Shown here: piece by piece, positions 4,880 through 12,274 of the stretch
Numbering within the stretch: the first letter of the stretch is position 1
How the letters are laid out: the number at the start of each line of letters is the position of its first letter
Assembly (NCBI GenBank): GCA_965368405.1
Contig: CBDUMS010000082.1
Location: forward strand, 1-16,558
DNA from: S012-113 sp965368405
Lineage (GTDB): Bacteria; Bacteroidota; Bacteroidia; Cytophagales; Cyclobacteriaceae
Direction: 5' to 3'
Length of the DNA: 16,558 bases
Program-made: the position numbers and the translations under genes
The notes under the pieces: generated by a model
What the model was told of the DNA's origin: nothing
Database searches by the model: none
What the model saw: the letters and a program-made list of their open reading frames with translations, nothing else

Positions 4880-6940
4880 ATGAGCGCCAAAATGACGACA
4901 GTTGCCCTTATTGGCAACCCAAATTCTGGTAAAACTTCATTATTTAATTCCTTAACTGGATTAAACCAAAAAGTTGGCAATTTCCCAGGTGTTACCGTCG
5001 ATAAAAAGGTAGGTACTTGTCAACTCTTGAATAAGTCGAAGGTAAACGTAATCGACCTACCTGGTACCTATAGTCTTTATGCGAAATCTTCGGATGAGCA
5101 GGTTGTAACAGATATTCTTACGGATCCTGAGAATGCAGACTACCCCGATATTCTGGTGGTTATTGCTGATGCTTCAAATCTGAAAAGAAACCTCTTACTG
5201 CTGACGCAAGTAATTGAGTTGGGAATTCCGACGATTCTCGCCCTCAATATGATGGATTTGGCGGAGAGAATGGGGAAAGGCAATAAGCTAGAAATATTGG
5301 CAGACGAGTTTAAGGTGCCAGTGGTTGGTATAAACGCACGTCGAGGAATTGGCATAGATCAAGTTAAGAATGCGATTCAAAACGAAATAGCCATACGCGA
5401 AAGACCCTTCCTCGATATTTTTGAATTGATCAGCCCTGAGGTTAAGGAGAAAGTAGAAAAAGCTAACCTCCCTCCTTACCTGGTGCTCCATCAAATGATT
5501 GCACAAAAAGAAATTGATGATGCAGCGGCACAATCCTTCCAAACTAGAGACACAACTCTGCGCTATGGAAAAATTAATAGGATATTAAAAAAGGCGGAAG
5601 TTGCTACCCAGCAAAAAGGGCTAAAAATTTATACCGATAAGATTGATGCCATCCTTACCCACAAAATCTGGGGTTATGCGATCTTCATTGCTATTCTCTT
5701 TATTATTTTTCAAGCCATATTTTCATGGGCCAGTTGGCCTATGGATCTTATCGACAATTATGTTACCTGGATCTCGCAATGGATTGGCACCAATTCGCCT
5801 CCTGGGGTCTTTACCGATTTATTAAAAGATGGCGTAGTTCCAGGCGTAGGAGGAGTACTGATTTTTATACCTCAAATCGCCTTATTATTTGCATTTATTG
5901 CCATTTTGGAAGAATCGGGGTATATGTCGCGTGTCGTTTTTCTTATGGATAAGCTGATGCGAAAATTTGGGCTTAATGGCAAGAGCGTTGTTCCATTAAT
6001 ATCGGGCATGGCCTGTGCTATTCCGGCTATTATGGCTACCCGAAATATAGAAAATCTTAAGGAGCGATTAATTACCATCTTTGTTACCCCGTTGGTTAGT
6101 TGCTCTGCACGTTTACCGGTCTATACTATTCTAATTGCACTAGTAATCCCAGAAGAAAGATTATTTGGATTTATTAATATTCAAGGCTTAGTATTATTAG
6201 GCTTATACCTCATAGGGTTTGGCAGTGCAATCCTCACAGCTTGGCTATTTAAGTTTTTGGTAAAATCGGAGCAAAGAAGCTTCCTTATTATGGAGCTGCC
6301 AACCTATAAGCTCCCAAGATGGCGTAATGTTGGCCTCAGTATCCTGGAAAAAGTTAAGGCATTCACCTTCGAAGCAGGTAAAATAATTGTGGCAATATCT
6401 ATCGTGTTATGGGTCCTGGCCTCATACGGGCCGGCAGGTCAAATGGAAAAGGGTGAAGAAGTCGTTACAGCATCTTTTGAGGGAGAGCCATTTACAGAAA
6501 GCCAATTTAATGATCGATTGGCTGCCTATAAACTTGAAAATTCTTATGCAGCGGTATTGGGTAAATCTATCGAGCCACTAATAAAACCACTTGGGTATGA
6601 CTGGAAGATGGGTATTGCACTGGTAACGTCTTTTGCAGCACGTGAAGTATTTGTGGGAACGATGGCCACCTTGTATAGTATTCAATCAGCAGCAGATGAC
6701 GAAGCATCTCTTAGAGAGAAGATGAAAAAAGAAATAAACCCAACGACAGGCAAGCCAACATTTACCCTTCCTGTGGGCCTTTCGTTAATGGTGTTTTATG
6801 TTTTCGCTATGCAGTGTATGAGCACACTCGCCGTAACCTACAGAGAAACGAAAGGGTGGAAATGGCCTATTCTGCAAACACTTTACATGACGCTGTTGGC
6901 CTATGTAAGTGCCTATGCGATCTTTAACCTCTTCAGTTAA
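4880..6940 (+). CDS. feoB: Ferrous iron transporter B (GTPase-permease)
   Basis: A 686-residue protein with the FeoB layout. The N-terminal G domain has G1 GNPNSGKT (residues 12-19), a switch region around NFPGVTVDKK, G3 DLPG (59-62) and G4 NMMD (123-126). A helical linker follows, then the polytopic membrane part with Gate-type signatures SGMACAIPA and TPLVSCSARLPVY, and a C-terminal membrane segment. FeoB moves Fe(II) across the inner membrane and is the main ferrous uptake system under low oxygen. Translation follows directly from feoA. No feoC is present. The stop codon is back to back with that of the convergent rpiB. Iron supplied here would serve the 12-haem cytochrome and the Fe-S molybdoenzyme nearby. 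Confidence 0.96.
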   Translation: MSAKMTTVALIGNPNSGKTSLFNSLTGLNQKVGNFPGVTVDKKVGTCQLLNKSKVNVIDLPGTYSLYAKSSDEQVVTDILTDPENADYPDILVVIADASNLKRNLLLLTQVIELGIPTILALNMMDLAERMGKGNKLEILADEFKVPVVGINARRGIGIDQVKNAIQNEIAIRERPFLDIFELISPEVKEKVEKANLPPYLVLHQMIAQKEIDDAAAQSFQTRDTTLRYGKINRILKKAEVATQQKGLKIYTDKIDAILTHKIWGYAIFIAILFIIFQAIFSWASWPMDLIDNYVTWISQWIGTNSPPGVFTDLLKDGVVPGVGGVLIFIPQIALLFAFIAILEESGYMSRVVFLMDKLMRKFGLNGKSVVPLISGMACAIPAIMATRNIENLKERLITIFVTPLVSCSARLPVYTILIALVIPEERLFGFINIQGLVLLGLYLIGFGSAILTAWLFKFLVKSEQRSFLIMELPTYKLPRWRNVGLSILEKVKAFTFEAGKIIVAISIVLWVLASYGPAGQMEKGEEVVTASFEGEPFTESQFNDRLAAYKLENSYAAVLGKSIEPLIKPLGYDWKMGIALVTSFAAREVFVGTMATLYSIQSAADDEASLREKMKKEINPTTGKPTFTLPVGLSLMVFYVFAMQCMSTLAVTYRETKGWKWPILQTLYMTLLAYVSAYAIFNLFS

Positions 6941-7375
6941 TTAGCAGTTAATTTTATCGACCCTTCGCTGGTGTCTACCTCCTTCGAAAGCTTCCGTTAG
7001 AAAGGCATCGACAATAGCGTTAGCCTCTTCTAAATTGATGAATCGGGCAGGTAAACAAAGAATGTTTGCATCGTTATGCGATCTGGATAATGATGCCAAT
7101 TCAGGTTTCCAACAGAGTGCAGCACGTATTCCAGCATGTTTGTTGGCCGTCATATTCACGCCATGCCCGCTACCACAAATTGCTATGCCGAAATCATACT
7201 CGCCATTTTGAACAGCCTCAGATAACGGATGTATGTAATCAGGGTAGTCAACAGATTCAGACGAATAGGTGCCAAAATCTTTTAGCGTATAGCCTTCCGT
7301 CTCTAATTTCTTAACTAGCTCTGCCTTTAAATCATATCCGGCATGATCGCCGCCAATAGCTATTTTTAAGCTCAT
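6941..7375 (-). CDS. rpiB: Ribose-5-phosphate isomerase B (RpiB/LacA family)
   Basis: A 144-residue protein of normal length for the RpiB/LacAB sugar-phosphate isomerases. It begins IAIGGDHAGYDLK (Asp10, His11) and has the catalytic-Cys loop CGSGHGVNMTANK with Cys67, and SRSHNDANIL with His100. It interconverts ribose 5-phosphate and ribulose 5-phosphate in the non-oxidative pentose phosphate pathway. The loop reads CGSGHG where enterobacterial RpiB has CGTGIG. It is last in the glyA-tatC-rpiB run, 5 nt after tatC. Its stop abuts the feoB stop with no room for a terminator. Confidence 0.92.
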   Translation of the reverse strand: MSLKIAIGGDHAGYDLKAELVKKLETEGYTLKDFGTYSSESVDYPDYIHPLSEAVQNGEYDFGIAICGSGHGVNMTANKHAGIRAALCWKPELASLSRSHNDANILCLPARFINLEEANAIVDAFLTEAFEGGRHQRRVDKINC

Positions 7376-7380
7376 AATAA

Positions 7381-8223
7381 TTACTTTTTAACCAATTGTT
7401 GTTCCTTTTTCCTTTGTTTGCGCAGCACCGAAGCCGATATTAAAATACTTATTTGATATAAGCCAAAAAGAGGTATGGCAATTAGAATCTGACTAATAGG
7501 ATCGGGAGGTGTGAGTAATGCACCCAAAACGAGTATTACAATAACAGCATGCCGACGATATGTTTTCATTCCTTCAGGTGTAACTAGTCCGGCCTTAGTA
7601 AGCACGAAAACAATCATAGGTAGTTGAAAGAGAATAGCCGATGATAGCACGATCATCGAAATAGTAGACACATAATTGGTTAACTCAAACTCATTCAGAA
7701 TACTAGGATCTACATTATAATGCGATAGGAAGTTAACGGATAAAGGTGCAATGATATAGTAACCGAAAAGTACACCAATCATAAATAAAAGGCTTACAAA
7801 AAACACAGCACCACGCGTATTCTTTCGTTCTGTGTCATACAGTCCTGGTGCAATAAAGCGCCAGATTTCCCAGAAAACGTATGGAAAGCTGATAATCAGG
7901 CCGATTAAAACGGAAGTAGTAATATGCGTAGTAAATTGACCCGTCATTTTTCGACTCTGGATGATAAAGGGGAGTTCGTCTATGCAAAGGCCACTCGAAT
8001 TAAGCCAATCACCGGCCAGACATAGCATTTCATAGGTCCAGAAATCAACGCGAGATGGAGCCAATATTATCGACCCCCAAACGAAATCTTTAGCAAGAAA
8101 AACAATGATAGCAAAGGCTATGATCGCAATCAGTGATCGCATCAGATGCCAACGAAGTTCCTCAAGATGCTCGAGGAAAGTCATCTCGTTTACTGGTTCG
8201 GTGTCAATCTGATCTCGTGGCAT
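7381..8223 (-). CDS. tatC: Sec-independent protein translocase TatC
   Basis: A 280-residue polytopic protein with the TatC hallmark FLEHLEELR (residues 16-24) in the cytoplasmic N-terminus, then six predicted membrane segments. The first is at about 27-44 and others lie near 103-122, 138-160, 185-208, 225-243 and 247-264. The conserved FPYVFWEIWRFIAPGLY region (113-129) is followed by Glu132, which aligns with the signal-binding Glu103 of the E. coli protein; Glu22 aligns with its Glu15. The first periplasmic loop is enlarged and holds two cysteines (68, 80). TatC recognises twin-arginine signals such as that of the molybdoenzyme in this window. No tatA/tatB gene is visible here. Its ATG follows the glyA TAG with zero spacing and in the same frame. 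Confidence 0.95.
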   Translation of the reverse strand: MPRDQIDTEPVNEMTFLEHLEELRWHLMRSLIAIIAFAIIVFLAKDFVWGSIILAPSRVDFWTYEMLCLAGDWLNSSGLCIDELPFIIQSRKMTGQFTTHITTSVLIGLIISFPYVFWEIWRFIAPGLYDTERKNTRGAVFFVSLLFMIGVLFGYYIIAPLSVNFLSHYNVDPSILNEFELTNYVSTISMIVLSSAILFQLPMIVFVLTKAGLVTPEGMKTYRRHAVIVILVLGALLTPPDPISQILIAIPLFGLYQISILISASVLRKQRKKEQQLVKK

Positions 8224-9516
8224 CTATGCAATCGATGAGGTAGTGCTTTCGTATAATGGGAAATCCGACATCCATTGATTTATCTCTGCTTTCACTTCGC
8301 TAATTACGGCGTCGTCATTTGGTGCAGAAATAACACGATCTAGGAGATCAACAACTTTATGCATATCGGGTTCCTTTAAGCCACGTGTAGTAATAGCTGC
8401 CGTACCAACACGAATACCTGAGGTAACGAAAGGTGATTTATCGTCGAAGGGCACCATGTTTTTATTGGTAGTAATATCTGCTCGCACCAACGCTTGCTCT
8501 GCGTCCTTACCTGTAATTTCTTTATTGCGAAGATCGATCAACATCATATGATTATCAGTGCCATTCGATATGATATCGTAGCCACGTGCAATAAAGTCCT
8601 GAGCCATGGTGCGGGCATTATGTTGTACTTGAACAACATAATTTAAATAGTCATCAGATAGCGCTTCACCGAAGGCAATAGCTTTTGCTCCAATGATATG
8701 CTCTAATGGACCGCCTTGAGTGCCAGGGAAAACAGCTGAGTCTAAAATTGAAGATATCTTTCGGGTAACTCCTTTCGGCGTTTTTAAACCCCATGGGTTA
8801 TCAAAATTTTCACCAATCATAATTAAGCCACCCCGCGGACCTCGTAAGGTTTTGTGAGTGGTGGTGGTTACAATGTGACAATGCTCTAATGGGTCATTGA
8901 GCAAGCCGCGCGCTATGAGACCCGAGGGATGTGAAATATCTGCAAGCAGAAGAGCACCAACTTCGTCGGCTGTAGCACGTAAGAACTCATAGTCCCAATC
9001 ACGGCTGTAGGCAGATGCACCACAGATGATCAATTTCGGTTTTACAGCGATGGCCTTTTCTCTTAGTTTCTCCCAGTCGATTAAACCAGTCGATTCTTCA
9101 ACTCCATAAAATTCTGGCTTATAAAGTTTTCCAGAAAAATTCACAGGCGAACCATGAGTCAAATGACCTCCATGGGATAGGTCAAACCCTAAAATAGTAT
9201 CCCCAGCATTTAAAACGCCCAACATAACGGCGGCATTTGCTTGGGCACCAGAATGTGGTTGTACATTCGCCCAGGTTGCTCCATAAAGCTCCTTGGCTCG
9301 TTCTATGGCAAGCATTTCAATCTCATCTACCACTTCACAACCTCCGTAATAACGTTTATTCGGCAAGCCTTCGGCATATTTGTTCGTCAGAACGCTTCCT
9401 GCGGCGCGCATAACCTGATTTGATGCATAATTTTCTGAAGCGATTAACTCCAGGCCACTTTTTTGGCGTATCCTTTCCTTTTCTATGAGATCAAAAACTA
9501 ACCTATCTTCTTGCAT
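8224..9516 (-). CDS. glyA: Serine hydroxymethyltransferase
   Basis: A 430-residue protein of normal SHMT length. PLP-binding Lys222 lies in TTTTHKTLRGPRGG. The substrate region contains LELIASENYAS near the N-terminus and the YAEGLPNKRYYGGCE segment. The Asp of LLADISHPSGLIARG contacts PLP; this variant of the more usual ADMAHIAGL fits the form I associate with Bacteroidota. SHMT converts serine and tetrahydrofolate to glycine and 5,10-methylenetetrahydrofolate, the main one-carbon source. It is first in a run with tatC and rpiB, which have no metabolic link to it and probably share the transcript by position only. Confidence 0.96.
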   Translation of the reverse strand: MQEDRLVFDLIEKERIRQKSGLELIASENYASNQVMRAAGSVLTNKYAEGLPNKRYYGGCEVVDEIEMLAIERAKELYGATWANVQPHSGAQANAAVMLGVLNAGDTILGFDLSHGGHLTHGSPVNFSGKLYKPEFYGVEESTGLIDWEKLREKAIAVKPKLIICGASAYSRDWDYEFLRATADEVGALLLADISHPSGLIARGLLNDPLEHCHIVTTTTHKTLRGPRGGLIMIGENFDNPWGLKTPKGVTRKISSILDSAVFPGTQGGPLEHIIGAKAIAFGEALSDDYLNYVVQVQHNARTMAQDFIARGYDIISNGTDNHMMLIDLRNKEITGKDAEQALVRADITTNKNMVPFDDKSPFVTSGIRVGTAAITTRGLKEPDMHKVVDLLDRVISAPNDDAVISEVKAEINQWMSDFPLYESTTSSIA

Positions 9517-9538
9517 GTACTCTGATTTTTATTGGGCA

Positions 9539-9546
9539 CAAATTTA
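9539..9546 (-). promoter_or_regulatory. Candidate -7 element of glyA (TAAATTTG)
   Basis: On the minus strand it reads TAAATTTG, an exact TAnnTTTG match, predicting a start near 9532 and a leader of about 16 nt. The -33 position shows no good TTTG. A 14-bp palindrome, TGATTT-AA-AAATCA at 9553-9566, sits between the -33 and -7 positions and could be an operator. Confidence 0.5.
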
Positions 9547-9611
9547 AACAGATGATTTAAAAATCAGCCACTTAGTTAATAATAGTACACCAAGAAATTT
9601 TGATATCGCAG

Positions 9612-11009
9612 CTAGGTGGCCTTAATCAGTTTCCATGCTTTCTCTACATGGCTTTTCTGAACCTCCGTTTGCCCAATAACCATCCGTAAAACATACTTAC
9701 CTTCCAATTTAACATGAGTAAGGAAAACCTCTCCTGATTTATTAAGGGCATCCATAAGTTCTTCGTTCATGTTGTTTTCTTCCTGAAGGCTGTGCCCTGG
9801 TTGAATCTTTCTAAAACAGATTGTATTTAAGGGTACGGGAGCGACTAATTCAAAACTTTCATCATTCTCAACCTGTTCCTTAAACCATTGGGCAAGACTC
9901 AGATGCAAGGCAATCTTTTCTTTAAGCCCTTTAACACCATAACTTCTAATAACAAACCAAAGTTTAAGTGCCCTAAATCTTCGGCCAAGTGGCACGCCCC
10001 AATCGCGATAGTTATTCACTTCATTGTCTTCCTTGGTTCGCAAGTATTCTGGCGTTATTGCGAATGTATTAATTAGTGCTTCTTTGTCTCTCACAAAATA
10101 GGCCGAAGCATCGAAGTTTGTAAACAGCCATTTATGAGGGTTAAAAACGAAAGAATCGGCATCTTCCATCCCTTCTGCCATCCATCGCATCTCTTCTAGA
10201 ATTAAAGCACTACCGGCTAATGCGGCATCTACATGAAGCCATAGGCCGTACTTCTTCGCAATAGCTGCTATTTCTTTGATGGGGTCTATAGCCGTAGAAC
10301 CTGTGGTTCCAATCGCAGCAATAATCATAAGTGGCTGATCTCCATTTTTTAGATCCTGTTCTACAGCCCTTTCAAGTGCCGCTGACTCTAAAGCAAAGTC
10401 CTCATCAACGGCAATTTTGGTAAGGTTATCCTTGCCTATGCCTGAAATCGCGACGGCCTTATCTATCGAGGAGTGTATTTGCTCTGATGTGTAAATTTTG
10501 AAACGCTCGTTTTGAAAACCCTTCTCATTTATCTCTAGCTTCGATGCTTTTTCTCGAGCTGTAAGTACAGCATTTAATGTTGCATCCGAAGCACCGTTTT
10601 GTATCGAGCCTACCCAGCCGTTGGAAAGACCTACCATATCTCTGAGCCACTCCATAACTCTGTCTTCTAATTCGGTTGCGGCGGGCGAGGTTGCCCAGAG
10701 CATACATTGTGCTCCCATGGTGGCGGTAAGCATTTCTGCAAGCACGGATGGCTTACTGCTGTTGCCTGGGAAATAAGCATGAAATGATGGGCTTTGCCAA
10801 TGCGTCATTCCTGGAACAATAATATTTTTAAAGTCATTAAAAATATCGGGCATTGCTTCGCCTTTCTCTGGCGGGCTCTTAGGAATTTGATTGTATATGG
10901 TTTTTGGACTTATGTCTGGTTTAACGGGTAAATTGTCTATGTCATCCAGATAATCGGCCATCCAATCCACAAACTCATGGCCATATTTACGGAACTCTTC
11001 GCTGGTCAT
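9612..11009 (-). CDS. Group II PLP-dependent amino acid decarboxylase, aromatic-L-amino-acid type
   Basis: A 465-residue protein colinear with the aromatic-L-amino-acid decarboxylases (DOPA/tryptophan decarboxylases). PLP-binding Lys293 is in NPHKWL, His179 (IHSSIDKA) is the ring-stacking histidine, and Asp251 (HVDAALAG) contacts the pyridine nitrogen. HWQSPSFHAYFPGNSS and WATSPAATELE match the substrate entrance. The flexible-loop tyrosine (Tyr322 in PEYLR, aligning with human Tyr332) is present, which in this family favours decarboxylation over the aldehyde-synthase activity seen with Phe. Likely products are aromatic amines such as tryptamine, tyramine or phenethylamine; the exact substrate cannot be read off. 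Human HVDAAYAG has Tyr where this has Leu255. It is third in an operon, 2 nt after the PNPOx-like gene, which may matter for PLP supply. Confidence 0.88.
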   Translation of the reverse strand: MTSEEFRKYGHEFVDWMADYLDDIDNLPVKPDISPKTIYNQIPKSPPEKGEAMPDIFNDFKNIIVPGMTHWQSPSFHAYFPGNSSKPSVLAEMLTATMGAQCMLWATSPAATELEDRVMEWLRDMVGLSNGWVGSIQNGASDATLNAVLTAREKASKLEINEKGFQNERFKIYTSEQIHSSIDKAVAISGIGKDNLTKIAVDEDFALESAALERAVEQDLKNGDQPLMIIAAIGTTGSTAIDPIKEIAAIAKKYGLWLHVDAALAGSALILEEMRWMAEGMEDADSFVFNPHKWLFTNFDASAYFVRDKEALINTFAITPEYLRTKEDNEVNNYRDWGVPLGRRFRALKLWFVIRSYGVKGLKEKIALHLSLAQWFKEQVENDESFELVAPVPLNTICFRKIQPGHSLQEENNMNEELMDALNKSGEVFLTHVKLEGKYVLRMVIGQTEVQKSHVEKAWKLIKAT

Positions 11010-11011
11010 TA

Positions 11012-11668
11012 TTACTTCTTCTTCAGCTTTTGTTGCACAGAGGTTGGTATGTCTAAGTCAGGAACCCCAGTTTCGTCGGTAATAGGTTGCTGGTATTCAA
11101 GTTGTAGCGGTAATTCCCCAGACCAAATTGGTAACGCATAGTCTTCGTCATCGTCTAAAGGTTTGCCACTGCGAATTTTAACAGAAAATTCATCAATTTT
11201 AATTCCAACAACTAAAGTTATGGCGAGCTCTTTTTCATTTGGTGTTCGTACCTCATCCCACCTTCCATTAAGAATATTCTCAGTGATTAATTTCAGGATT
11301 TGGTTTTTCTCATGAGTATCCTCTACAATAAATGGTTTTCCGAAAACTACGGCTGAGCGATAGTTAAATGAGTGATGAAAAGCGGAACGCGCCAAGACCA
11401 TGCCATCGAGATGTGTTACAGAAAAAGTCGCGGTTTCTTGAGTCACAATCGAAGTAAGCATCCGGTTTTTTACTGCGCCATGAATGTAGACAGTGTCGCC
11501 TTTTCGACAATAGGCTGTAGGGATAATTACAGGGCTTCCCTCATATTGGTATGCTACATGACAGATGAAGCCATCATCCAGTACGGCATATAGCGAATCT
11601 TTATCATAATGGGCACGCTTGGCACTTCGAACAATCTTAGATCTTGCAGATGGGTTTTCCTTCCTCAT
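11012..11668 (-). CDS. FMN-binding split-barrel protein, NimA/PNPOx-like
   Basis: A 218-residue protein resembling the pyridoxamine 5'-phosphate oxidase-related flavin-nucleotide-binding family (COG3467/NimA type). Visible features include the N-terminal LYAVLDDGFICHVAYQYEGSPVIIPTAY strand region, GDTVYIHGAVKNRML, TFSVTHLDGMVLARSAFHHSFNYRSAVVFGKP and a C-terminal KIRSGKP motif. These are typical of this group; they bind FMN and in several cases reduce nitro compounds or bind haem. True PNP oxidase function is not shown. The gene starts 3 nt after the RDD gene stop and lies 2 nt before the PLP-dependent decarboxylase, so all three are probably one transcript. Confidence 0.8.
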   Translation of the reverse strand: MRKENPSARSKIVRSAKRAHYDKDSLYAVLDDGFICHVAYQYEGSPVIIPTAYCRKGDTVYIHGAVKNRMLTSIVTQETATFSVTHLDGMVLARSAFHHSFNYRSAVVFGKPFIVEDTHEKNQILKLITENILNGRWDEVRTPNEKELAITLVVGIKIDEFSVKIRSGKPLDDDEDYALPIWSGELPLQLEYQQPITDETGVPDLDIPTSVQQKLKKK

Positions 11669-11671
11669 TAG

Positions 11672-12148
11672 TTATTTTTTAACAACAAAAGTGCTTGCAA
11701 GAATATCATGTAAGGCCTGTTTTTTCTCTGTAAACCCGGCCATAATATAGCCAATCATAAAAATGGCGGATGAGATAATTTTTGCAAAATAGCGCAGTGA
11801 GGCCTTAGCAAAGGATATCCTATTTCCATCTATATCAATCACGGTAACACCTACGGCCATTTTGCCTATAGTTGCTTGTCGCGGTCCCGATTCCATTAAA
11901 GCATAGTAGAGCCAGGTTAAGAGAAACGCGCTTAAATAGAGACCCATTCCTGCAGAAACGAGCATCGGTATTAAGATCTCCATCTCTAGACTTTCGTATT
12001 GAGAAGCTTCGATAAGTGCCGTATTGTACCCGAGAAATCCTAAAAAAGGTAATACAAGAATAAATTCAACGAAGCTAATAATGATTACGTCGATAAGATA
12101 GGCTAAAAAGCGGATCCAAAATCCTGCGAATTGAGTCTTGTTGTCCAT
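11672..12148 (-). CDS. RDD family membrane protein
   Basis: A 158-residue protein with the RDD family signature: FWIRFLAYLIDVII (Arg13, Asp20) in the first membrane segment and an Asp (D148) in LHDILASTFVV at the end. The GPRQATIGKMAVGVTVIDIDGNRISF segment, following the second membrane region, is the most conserved part of the family. About three membrane segments are predicted (18-40, 58-82, 118-138). The general function is unknown; some members act as Na+/H+ exchangers or stress membrane proteins. It is first in the operon with the PNPOx-like protein and decarboxylase, raising the idea of amine or proton transport. That is inference. Confidence 0.85.
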   Translation of the reverse strand: MDNKTQFAGFWIRFLAYLIDVIIISFVEFILVLPFLGFLGYNTALIEASQYESLEMEILIPMLVSAGMGLYLSAFLLTWLYYALMESGPRQATIGKMAVGVTVIDIDGNRISFAKASLRYFAKIISSAIFMIGYIMAGFTEKKQALHDILASTFVVKK

Positions 12149-12172
12149 GTAGTAGATCGGTTGGTTATGCTA

Positions 12173-12205
12173 TAAAGGTATTTCTTATTATTCTATTCTG
12201 CCAAA
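12173..12205 (-). promoter_or_regulatory. Promoter candidate for the RDD-PNPOx-decarboxylase operon
   Basis: Reading the minus strand, TTTG at 12205-12202, a 21-bp spacer, then TACCTTTA at 12180-12173 (seven of eight bases of TAnnTTTG allowing the two free positions). Predicted start near 12166, leader of about 18 nt. Confidence 0.5.
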
Positions 12206-12248
12206 AGAATTTTATTCAATAAAGAAATTTAGTTTCAACCTTTCTTAC

Positions 12249-12256
12249 GAATTTTG
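12249..12256 (+). promoter_or_regulatory. Candidate -7 element GAATTTTG of the acyl-CoA synthetase gene
   Basis: Matches TAnnTTTG apart from the first base and predicts a start near 12262, 13 nt before the ATG. No good TTTG is seen at -33. Confidence 0.35.
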
Positions 12257-12274
12257 CCCTAATTCGTTTCTCCT

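Noticed and set aside
4880..4900. feoA and feoB as one frameshifted or nonsense-broken fusion gene
   Set aside because: Both parts have normal lengths and FeoB has its own ATG directly after the stop, so two intact genes are simpler. The adjacency is reported as a finding.
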